From Balanoglossus misakiensis (lineage: Eukaryota; Hemichordata), in contig CM082596.2 in the NCBI GenBank assembly GCA_040954595.2, positions 3,286,001-3,350,000 on the forward strand: a stretch of DNA of 64,000 bases, given 5' to 3'. The position numbers and the translations under genes are program-made. Under the pieces are notes generated by a model that was not told the DNA's origin, made no database searches, and saw only the letters and a program-made list of their open reading frames with translations. Positions 51,016-64,000 of the stretch are shown in pieces. Numbering within the stretch: the stretch's first letter is position 1; the number at the start of each line of letters is the position of its first letter.

Positions 51016-51115
51016 GTTCATGGTAGGTCGTGAATGACGTCAGTCAAAATGTGCCAGGACTTCACTGACTGCCCGTTCTTTTTAAAGTTGACGTCATTCA
51101 CAGCCTACCATGAAC
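51016..51115. repeat. Foldback with a CRE palindrome in each arm
   Basis: Arms 51016-51042 and 51089-51115 are inverted copies matching at 25 of 27 positions, separated by 46 bases. Each arm contains a full cAMP-response element TGACGTCA (51035-51042 and 51089-51096). It could be a small foldback element or a paired regulatory site. Confidence 0.6.
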
Positions 51116-53841
51116 AGTTTGTAATTTGTTTTTCCTAATCAGTGAAGATAAATTTCCCAGAATTCACCTGTTGTCCTAAAAAGTTACAATTTAACCACAA
51201 CACTTTTAGCAGTGCCAGATTACCAAGGAAACGCTGTTCTATAGTTGGATAAGTCTGTGTGTCACATGACCATTTTGCTTGCATGTGATTCGCTGGACAC
51301 TTCACACTTGTAAACCATAGCTCTATTTTTGTCTCAGTTATTTACCACTGCAAAACAAAGTTGCATTTTATAAATATTATTCTTGTGTCTTATTTTGGGC
51401 ATGGATCACCCAGCAAAGAAATAACTTTGAAATTCTCCGCTACCTATACTATCTTCAACATCCTTGTACTGTACCCATTTCCAGCAAAATATAAACAGAT
51501 AAGAACAACAAAAATCATGTTTTCCTTATCTATCTGAATAATTAAAATTCCAGTTGGCCCTCAGTAAAGATTTCAGGATACAATACTTGACTACCGGTAT
51601 GTAGAAATATTTTGCTGGTGTTAAGAATTCTTTACCTTGTTTCAACAAAACGACTGATATTTTGGTTAAGATTAAAACATACCAGAGTTGTCAAACATTA
51701 GCCACATACCTTGTTGGCACATTCAAACTCTTTACGCAATTCTCAGCATACTTGCGAAGGCTTTCAGATGCCTGGAAATGCAATTTGAAAGAGGGATTCT
51801 GATTGGGCATTGGGCTATGGTGAATATTTTGTGTTAAAGATCTGTCAGTAAATTAAGGTACTTTATAGCCATTGCAGGAATTTAATAATCAAGTTCTGAA
51901 AAATTTGTTGGCAGTTTAATTTCCAATCACATCTTCCTTTTCCTGTTCCTACATAACATGTGGTACACTAATTGTAGTTTCTACGGTATGTCAACAAAAA
52001 TACAGTGCAACTTTGTCAGTGGGATACAACAGCGGTGATTTCAAACGAGCAGTTTTTGACATGTAAGGGAATGCAGAGAGAGGGACTTGGCACAATGGGT
52101 TCTATTCAGGGTTCCTGAGTTTTGAGTTTTTGGAAACAGGAACTCCATTGATAATTGTATGCTGTATAATTGTGCGTACCTTTTCTGTACTGCGATTGTC
52201 GATTGTGGCTCAGGTTTATTATATGTTCCAAGGCATTTTATTGTGCTTGTGTCCAGATTTACAGTGTTTACATATATACTTCACCAAGGGGTTGAGTGAT
52301 GCAACGAATGAAAATATATCACAGAGGAACTGTTCGCAGGACAAAGTTGCTATTCTTTGCTGGTATTTTCATCTGAGGATCTCTCTTTAAAATTTCCGGC
52401 TCTTTTATAGAGTCAATGAAATCACTCGGTGATCGTCACTTTAAGTTCAGTTTGAACTGACCAGAGCAATGATGGATGGAAAAACCATTTGCAAAAATGC
52501 TGACTTGATTGTGATTTATTTTCCTTTTACCAGATATATTCACATCCCTATATCTTCCAAAACCAGTACAGATAATCCCTGCACTTTAATATTTAGATTA
52601 AATCACTTTATGCAGAGGAAAATCGTAAACTGTACAATTCAGAGAATGACATATTTAACTATCCTGAATGATCAATCATTTTGCTCTTTAGAGTCATATG
52701 TACATATAAAAACCATTTACTTCATAATGATTCTGAACTCAGTTGTGTTAGCTATATAATAAGTCTTTAATATTAAGTTGCAGGCATAATCAGTTCAATT
52801 GTCAGGAATTTGCAGATAAAGCCTTTTGCATTTAGCAAGCCCATTCACTCTCAAATTGAATGTAATTTCACTTTAAATGACCAGATATATCAGATAGTGC
52901 GAAATTCCTTTTACTTTTTTTCATTCTTATTCACTATTGTTACTGGCTGAAAAGAAATATGCATAACATTAATGAGCATGGAATGTGCTTTTCATTAAAT
53001 ATGACATGATAGTTGTCCGTTTAATTCACGTGTAGATAACCGCAGTGCTAAATTTTGTGAATGGTCTGTATCAATGATAGGAATTTAAATAACAATTACC
53101 GCAGTGACATGTTGTGTGCTTGATAAGTTTTGTCTGCACATGTTTCTAAATTTCACTTCAAGGTAACTTTATTAGCATGCGGAAGATTTTACTGATTATA
53201 TAAATGGGTCTACACGCTACAGTTGTGTGTGAATTGAAGAATTTTGACCCTTTGAAAACACAGATTTACACATATTGCATGTACTTTGTTCATGTGCACA
53301 AACTCCAAATTGATGCCAAGTCTCTTTTAAAAACTCAAAGTATGGGAATCACCAAACTTATCTAACTCTGAAACAACTATATGGGGAATAAGATGCTGGT
53401 GAGAATTTAGGATGGAATTTGAAATGCTGCACGAGTTTTAGAAATGTTTGAGAATGACAGAATGTGGGTTTGCTTCTAAGTGTTCGCTTCGTGTACACAG
53501 GGTGCCGGGCATTCCAAGATATCGTTTGGAATTTTATACCATTATGTATTTGCTAAGCTTCTCATTTTCTACTGGATGCTGCAATCAGAAATTAATATCT
53601 GTATGGTGAACATGATATAATTCCTAACACCACTGCATTTTATTCTACATACGGTCAGAGCATATCAGTGAAAAACAATGGAGTCTGATTGAATTCTTAG
53701 TATGGAGTTAGTTTCATTATATCACAGCAGAGGTGCGTGTATTTATGAAATTTGACCCCTTAACAATATGAACATTAACAAGATCAAGTAAGCAAAGGTG
53801 ACTTGAGAGATTTGGCATTCGATTGCCAAAGTTCAACAGGA

Positions 53842-53872
53842 ATTTGCATACTATCTCACAATTTATTTGCAT
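53842..53872. promoter_or_regulatory. Two POU octamers (ATTTGCAT) 23 bp apart
   Basis: ATTTGCAT occurs at 53842-53849 and 53865-53872 in the same orientation, about 1.4 kb beyond the probable KLF transcript end. Both are exact octamer matches. Binding is inferred only. Confidence 0.3.
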
Positions 53873-54411
53873 AGATATTTGATTACTAATGAAAGATATG
53901 ATAATATGACGAACCAATAAGGATGTTTTTTAACATATTTGTTTTTCCTCCCAAGTCCCTGTCTGAAGGTTAAGTGCTAGATCTTACTGAAAAGCCAAAT
54001 ATTTACACTTTGTATGCAGTTATAATTAACTTCATTTGGGGGTAATTCGATAACTGAATTTTCTTTTCTGTTTTATCAGCATGTATCTGCTGAAATGTAA
54101 TTTGGTCAGATGGGCTAATCAATTGATACAACTTGCGATATATTCTGCTGCAAAGTTAATCAGTGATCCTTTCTGTGATCAAGGGATGTTATTAGCATTG
54201 ATTGGTCACTCGGTTCAATCTATAATTAGTCGACTCGGACATCATAGAATAGCATTTAGCTTGTGTTGTGGTAAAATGCCGACGACGTCAAATACACATA
54301 CTTGGCATGTTTTGTTTGCTGTTTTACCATCTTAAAATTGTTTTATTTCCATGGTCAAGTTGCTGATTGAATTGCTGATTGCATTGATGAAGTCTACGTT
54401 GGTTTTTGCAC

Positions 54412-54741
54412 ATGGCTGAAAAGTTGGAGTTGTTCACCACCTCAGACTACAGCCACTTTGAATTCCTCCAGAAAGGTATCCCCACCAGCTATGGACATGT
54501 TATACAATCTCAAAAAAGCCAAAGTTATCCAATCACATTTAGTGGACAGCCAAAGGGTCTTTTTCGCACAACAAAGGTTTGTCTTAACACCAACAGACCG
54601 CAATCGTTCCAGGGTATCTGAAAATGAAGCTTGTGTTTTGTGCCACAAGCCCAGTGGTCGTGTGTATAGTGTGTTTGGAGAGGGGGCTGGTGATCTGGAC
54701 ATTTTTGTGCTGCTCATACTCGAGCTTAGCTCCTCTTTGTG
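54412..54741 (+). other. Stop-poor patch with coding-like frames, possible gene start or relic
   Basis: An ATG at 54412 opens MAEKLELFTTSDYSHFEFLQ and stays open to 54621, with a possible donor (AAAG/gtatcc) at 54476. A second plus frame is open from 54458 to 54742 and includes ACVLCHKPSGRVYSVFGEG with a CxxC pair. A minus-strand frame is open over 54442-54828. Three overlapping long frames in AT-rich DNA point to a once-coding insertion, a short gene or a constrained element. I cannot choose, and no family is recognised. Confidence 0.22.
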
Positions 54742-55170
54742 AAAATATGGCTGACACACTTTACAATTAAGCATGTTTACAAGATTCAAATGATAAGCAA
54801 AATGGATAAATTGGCTTATGATTGTCATGGGGCATCATGGGTAATTTTATTGATATTGTACAGCTAGGCGACATTTTGCATGTTTTTAAATGAATAGGTA
54901 GCTGCCAGGTCAGTCTGTCTGCAAACTGACAAAATTTGGCTCCATTGTTAAAACTTGAGTCCATATTTCAGAAAATGGCAGCAAAATTGTTATCAGTTGC
55001 ACATTGAATCTGCGTGGGCATGCAGTCAGTCAGAAACCAAAGAAATGAGGATTTAGCTGGCACGAAACTTTCTTGATCATCACACGCAAAATGTCATTCC
55101 TCTGAAAGATGTGACTATTTTTGTAAGTTTTGTTTTCCGAGACTTTTTCAGGGTTTCCTGAAGCTCAAAA

Positions 55171-55198
55171 AATCTCACACACGAAATCTCACACACGA
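55171..55198. repeat. 14-bp tandem duplication
   Basis: AATCTCACACACGA occurs twice head to tail, just beyond the probable KLF polyadenylation site. Confidence 0.85.
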
Positions 55199-55215
55199 AC
55201 AGATGACGACAGACA

Positions 55216-58200
55216 CAACAGAGTACATTTTAACATGAGAAATGAGTTTTTATTCATGTTTACTAAGACTGTATTTACACCATAAAATACCATCGGCTTA
55301 TTATATACAAGATGTCAGTGGGGAAATAATGAACAATGGGTACTCTCCATTTTTTTAAACTTCTCGTGTAAGCTTTACATCATGCATCAAATATTACAAA
55401 AAGACTATCACTACAAGACCTACAATCAAAGTACAAATATTTTACAATATTCGAGTTGACCACAGTATACACTACACTGGGGCTGTTACTCTACAGAGAC
55501 TGGTACACTGAAAACATACAGGGCAAGATCTCCATAGCAACTTGTCATCGTCGTGACAGTTAAACGTCGGTTCATGAGCCCAGTGTTCACAGATTCAATA
55601 CAATATTTTTGTTTACAGGTGTTTTATTCAACACTGACAATTATCATCGGACATCTCACGTATTTTGTACAAGAAAAAATTTGTTGTGTGAGTGAAAAAC
55701 ATACAAAAAGTGTTTTTTAAAGTGTGTTTGCAAAGACTTTGGTCCGTTTGAGGCACTTCAGATGTCTAAACCTGTTCACCCCCGTTTATCCTGTGGTATG
55801 GTCCAATGCGGCCATTGGCGTTGCTAGTGGAACACTTCACCAAGCAGGGGTTTCGGGGGGTGGTAGGTCTTAGTTGGCAGGCATAACTGCAGGGGGAGCA
55901 AAGTCTCCTGATCCAGAGAGATTACTGGACAGAAATATTTCAGTTCCAAGCCTAAGATTGTTTGCTTCGGGACCACACGGATAAAAGTTGGAAAAAAACC
56001 TGTTTACAAAACAGCTATGGAGTAGGAAGTGCTATCGTTAACCCCTCTTGTAAACTTTTACAAATTTTACGACTCATCAATAAAGTAGAAAAAAGCGGAG
56101 GAAAATCCCAAAAATGTGAAATATGATGGGTGCCCTGAAGTATTTGATAGGTGGGTTTAGGTTCCCAAATTGCTGTGACTTACAATTTAAAGAGTTTTTT
56201 TTTTTTTACGTCAAATCTACCAGTAGAGCCGTTTTCAACTAGAGAGGTCCCAGGGCAGTCAGCAGGTAAGCCTGGCTGATTCTAAAGAAAACTATTCAGC
56301 TATGTCAATTCTAGCCACTTTAAATACATTCTCTCCAATGAACATCAGGAATGTTGGACTTTCACATTTAAATTAACTATTACAAAAGAAGCTCCCCAAA
56401 TTGATAATAGAAAAAAATGACCTTAGTGTATATGTATATCAAGCAAAAAACTTTTTGGGAAAAGTAACAAAAATAGAATTTTTTTTTTGAAAATTTTTTC
56501 AACTGTTCACATGCTCTTGATTTTAAATTCCATGTTTATGGCTGAATATACTTGTTTTTTCTTGATTGAAATTTTTTTGAGTTGAAATTTTTAAAACCAA
56601 CATCGGAATGACATTCCGTGATTGAAAAAAAAGGTTGTCTTCTTTATATAGATACTGTTATTAATCTGTCTTCAAAGTTTCTAAATAAATTGCACTGGTT
56701 AAACTAATACATGCAAAGTTTGTCTGTTCTAAAATACAAGAAAAAATGTTCTGTGTTAGTTCCCCTCTAGTGACAAGCTGCACTCCCTGTTGAAGGGAAA
56801 TGGAATCTTCCATTCATTAATGTGGGGATATTGCATTTTGCAGCCAAGTGAAGAAGCACCTTGTCTGTGTGTATGTACTTCTCAAACTATTGCAATGCTT
56901 GGATTTCTTTAGCAGCATTTGTGGATTTTCCTTAAGAAGAAACGAACAAATCCCCTCACAATCAAAAACAGTGGGAAAACTTTTACCCAAATAACAAATA
57001 GTTTGAATAAATGGTGTCTGATCTGTTTATATCCACTGATACATTCATATCACATCAAGTACAAATTTTAACATCAAAAAATTTGACAAAACAAGTTCGC
57101 AATTGTTCACAGGCAAGTCTTTCTCCACACAGGTCAAACTTCACGTACCACATAAAGCATTATTCTCATACTCTCTGACAAACGCGTAGCTTAATTTGTT
57201 CAGGTTTTCTGAACAGACAAACTTGTACATTTCTACCCAAAGTAATACTGATAAATAAAACTTTGCTTCTCTCCAAAAGCAAAAAAAGAAAAGTTAATTG
57301 ACATTATTATGCAGGCCAGCTGCATGTAAAATATACTAAGATTGTCTTTTTTTGATATGATTGAATTGGTTCCTCACATTTTTGTGCTCTTTTCGGGACA
57401 TGAAAACCTCTGTTGGGATACTGCGTTCCAAGTCACTGCAGGTCACATGACACCAAATGCTCCAATCACAGTTTGTTACTTTGTAACTGATCATGCAGTG
57501 AACAAACAGTTTTCTCACCAAGTGTGCGTGTCTGCTGTAGAGAAAAACTAACCATGGTTCATCCATAGATACTTGAGAAAAACATCTCGAGTATCAATGG
57601 GTATTCCTGCAACGCAGTTCTTTTTCTTGTCCCGAAAAGATATGGCATGATTGAAATAACAGAGGCTGTGTTGAAAATATCACCAAAAGGACAAGAAACG
57701 AATATACTTGCTGTACACAAAAAAAAAAATTGGTTTTTCAAACAGGACCACTTCCTTCCGAAAGGAAGACTCTTCCTCCTCCACAGTTCCATGCATGATT
57801 AACTCCCACCGAGGGGCACTTCTTTTAAAAAAGGCCAATTCAATCGGCACCATGCAAATTGCATCTACTCAATAGCACAGCGAACAAAAATGCATTCTAG
57901 TGGCACTTTGCATTTACATAACTATGGACACGAAAAAGATCAGCCACAGAGGTGTCGACCTCTTTGTTACCTCAAATACATTACTCATGGTATCGGAATG
58001 CACAAAGTCAAACCCCCCTCACGTTACGTGCCAATATGCTCAACTTCACTCCCACAGATTTAAACCTTTTTGAAAAATCACAAATCTGACTTATCCTAGG
58101 TACAGATTACAAGTAGACCTGTGATTAGCATATTGCCAAATTAGCATATTGCCTATAATTGCATTATTTGATTAAGCGAACCAGACATTGTAACAGGATT

Positions 58201-60560
58201 TTTTTTTCAAAGTAATTTCTGTCGCTAATATTTCACTAGGCTTATCAGAGTGGACTCTTTTTGAATTGGGGTAAAAAGATCAATAAAGTTCAAAACAAGC
58301 AGATGATATATTGGTGGGCTTTTGTTCTGAAAACAATTCAATATCAGGATGAAAGTCGGAGGTTTGTGAATAATTTAATGGCTGTCACATGTGTACCTCT
58401 GAAAAAAGTAGATTTCAAAATGAAATGAATATAAATTCTTTATCGTAGAGACTTTGGAGCTGTCAAGGAGCATGCATGATTCATCAACTATTATTTCTCT
58501 ACTCAAAATACCAAAGAAACTGGGAGATGTTTTCCCAAACAAAAAAAACAACACATTCTGGCAAAAATTGGCAGTGCCGTGGCAAAATAAACTGTACAGA
58601 CACTTTCAAAAATGCAAAAATAAATTTTTCATGGACCTGGCAAAGTTGCCTGTTTCACCTGCGCCGGTAACATAAACACAACAGAGAGATGATTTTTGCA
58701 CGATTGTGGATTCACAATCGACGGAAGTTCATTTCCTGCTCGTGAAAACACATTTTAAAATAACTTGAAACACAGCCTCTGTTTAATCATCACCCACATT
58801 ACAAAACCCATCCACCCCTGTAATTCAATGGTGCACACCCAAACTTCACAAGCATAGGTTTCGGACCTTCCAGATTGTACGAACACGAGAGTAGATGGGG
58901 TTTGAGAGCAACCTTCCCCCCTAATGATACACCTCTGAAATGAAATTATTACTAATATTCCTATACATGGTAATGAAATTTCAACATAATTACAATTTTA
59001 ACATGAAATTGCCTTTTTGTACTGAATATTAAATGAAGAAAAAATATATGCCACCCAGCAGCATAAATTATACAATTCAAAAACTTATCCTATCAGGTGC
59101 TTTGGCTTTTTCCTGTAGTATCTTTACTTATGGGCATTGAGATGGTTTCAATGGTGTGGATTGAATCGTCCCTGAGGATTTCAATTCTGAAATCTCTGGG
59201 CTTTGATATCGAGAAGGCTTCCTGCTCTTCCTCATAACTCATGAGTCTTGCTTGATGTTATTTATTTGAACGTAAACAAAAACATTTTAACTGAAGGCAC
59301 AGAGATGAAAATTTAACAACTGTTTTGATGTCATACGCAGAAATATTGGAACGGATATTTTCATTCTTAAAGACCTGCTGGGAAGCAGCAGTAATTGGGG
59401 CCCCTATCCTCAGTCCAGTTCAAAGCAGTGGATCGCGTCATGTGGTGTTATGTAAGACATTAGATAATGACAAAGCTGACACTTGACCTACTACATAAGA
59501 ATGAATAATTCAACAGGAAGCTTGGACAGAAAGAGTTCCAGCTATACAAGGAACAGATTCCAGCAACACGACTATAATAATGAACATGCGTGTATCGACA
59601 TGCTGGCTTCAAAATCACGACTCCATACTAAATGCAGATATGTTTTATACCTGCACTGTATAGGCATGTATAGCAGCCAGGATAATACCTGATGAATATA
59701 CAAATAGATCATTTGTGTTGGTAGGTCACATGACAAATCCAGCTTTCAGGAATGAGGATATCCTGATATGGGCCAGGAATCAAAACGCGTTTTCCTTCCT
59801 TCCTTCCTTTCCCAGTCACTTTTCCTCCCAATTCAATCCGTACCTTTCACCATGGCAATGCCCTTCACAGCCACCCTTTACACAAAGGTCTCTTGGTCTA
59901 CGGAAACTAGTTTCCATGACGCCTATAACTTCTGTCCACACAGATACACATTCCCTCTTTTAAAATCTTACTGTACATACACATTAATTCCATTATAAAT
60001 GCATTGAATATGGGGCAATACTCATACATACTGTAACATTTACACCAAATATATATTTCCTCACCGAATACTACAATATGCTTCTTTTTTTTCTGTCTTT
60101 CTGACCATGAGTTTTCCCCTTGCATGTGTCTTTAAATTGACCACTAAACTGGTTGCCGTGACAATGTACGATACATATGCAGTTGAACATGTGACCAAAA
60201 GTGGAATTTTGCATTTAGAACGACAGCGTCAAACATGACATATGTGTTTAAACAAACAAATCAGACACAAGACAAGACGAAAATTCATGCCCCTTAACAT
60301 ACTTTGACACCTTTTAAACAATGCAAATTTTTTTCGCATTCCAAGTTAAACCGAGTATCTTTTTTTTTAACGTAGTACGTAGCACCAACAGCCACTTGGT
60401 ACAACCCAACAGAACTAATATATTCTGCTGCATACTGGCCTTTGACCTATGACCTTTTTACCTGGCTGTCACCTGCATACATGAAGAGTACACAAGTGGT
60501 GCGTGATGTGTTGGGAGATATGGCAACCACGCGGTCACGGTTGCCAGGGCGACAGACTGT
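55216..60560 (-). other. Probable long 3' UTR of the KLF6/7 gene
   Basis: On the minus strand the sequence after the KLF stop runs about 5.3 kb, AT-rich and without protein homology, to an AATAAA (plus-strand TTTATT at 55249-55254). About 25 bases further comes a T/G-rich stretch (tgttgtgtctgtcgtcatc on the minus strand), the textbook cleavage-site arrangement. A second AATAAA (59261-59266) could give a shorter form. The continuity of the transcript is inferred; the scattered short frames inside look random. Confidence 0.45.
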
Positions 60561-63835
<3,275 letters not shown>

Positions 63836-64000
63836 CTGTGTGAGTTCTCTGGTGGGCTTTCAGATGGGAGCTCTTGGTGTACACTTTGCGGCAGCCGTTA
63901 AACTGACAGCGATGGATCCTTCGTTTGTTGTCCGGCGACTCGGATCGTTTCCCGAACGGCCTGGCCTGAGTCACATTTCTGCCGCGCTGTGTTCGCGTCG
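63836..64000 (-). CDS. KLF6/7: KLF6/7 penultimate exon (zinc finger 1), runs off window edge
   Basis: Fifty-four whole codons are visible, ending HQRTHTG at the donor ACACAG/gttagt, in phase with the terminal exon. The basic stretch [11 protein letters not shown] leads into finger 1 ([19 protein letters not shown]), which is diagnostic of KLF6/7 rather than KLF5 or other KLFs. Upstream residues ([20 protein letters not shown]) are not conserved in a way I recognise. The true 5' splice boundary may lie inside them (a weak acceptor ACTCAG sits at 63971-63966) or beyond the window. The acidic activation domain and start codon lie to the right of base 64000. Confidence 0.95.

Larger units (their letters stand above)
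47245..55215. other. Intergenic sequence between the orphan candidate and the KLF transcript end
   Basis: AT-rich, with no conserved gene recognised. It contains the possible terminal exon at 48255, the X-box-like site at 50697, the CRE foldback at 51016, paired octamers at 53842 and the coding-like patch at 54412. AATAAA at about 49404 could end plus-strand transcripts. I see nothing assignable in 51.2-53.8 kb. Confidence 0.55.

Noticed and set aside
55860-60500. Many 60-77 codon frames on both strands beyond the KLF stop codon
   Set aside because: Short, without splice signals, bias or homology; expected by chance in a 5-kb 3' UTR.
60515-60556. GTTGCCAGGGCGAC near the KLF stop codon as another X-box
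   Set aside because: The second half-site deviates (GCGAC) and it sits in the transcribed 3' end.

Overview
This is animal nuclear DNA from a gene-sparse locus. It is AT-rich, and its genes are split into many short GT-AG exons with AATAAA-type polyadenylation signals. It has mononucleotide and tetranucleotide runs and short dispersed inverted-repeat elements. Nothing in it looks prokaryotic or organellar, and I saw no tRNA, rRNA or CRISPR. The three clear genes are bilaterian orthologues with vertebrate-like exon structure. The KLF is a single KLF6/7-type protein mixing KLF6 and KLF7 residues. Together this suggests an invertebrate, such as a marine deuterostome or lophotrochozoan. I cannot name the species.

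Layout. (1) 95-5952, minus strand: PITRM1, the mitochondrial presequence protease, with 21 coding exons; its last ~180 residues lie beyond the left edge. (2) 5953-7064: short head-to-head spacer. (3) 7065-8974, plus strand: a complete two-exon ASB8 (ankyrin repeats plus SOCS box), with a 3' UTR to about 10.3 kb. (4) About 10.3-55.2 kb: 45 kb without a recognisable conserved gene. It holds a fresh 721-bp DNA transposon, a small inverted-repeat family, several RFX X-box palindromes, a CRE-bearing foldback and several coding-like patches. The best patch is a phase-consistent five-exon plus-strand candidate gene (18913-47244, 140 codons) that I do not recognise. (5) 55.2-64 kb, minus strand: a KLF6/7 Krüppel-like factor, with the last exon (zinc fingers 2 and 3), a 3.1-kb intron, the zinc-finger-1 exon at the right edge, and probably a ~5.3-kb 3' UTR.

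The three known genes act in separate processes: mitochondrial peptide clearance, ubiquitin ligase substrate selection and transcription. What links them is gene order. As I recall the human map, PITRM1 and KLF6 are neighbours on 10p15 in this same order and orientation, across a large gene desert. ASB8 sits beside a phosphofructokinase gene (PFKM) on 12q13, and PITRM1 sits beside PFKP. The window therefore looks like an ancient linkage block, with the 45-kb interval as the likely KLF regulatory domain.
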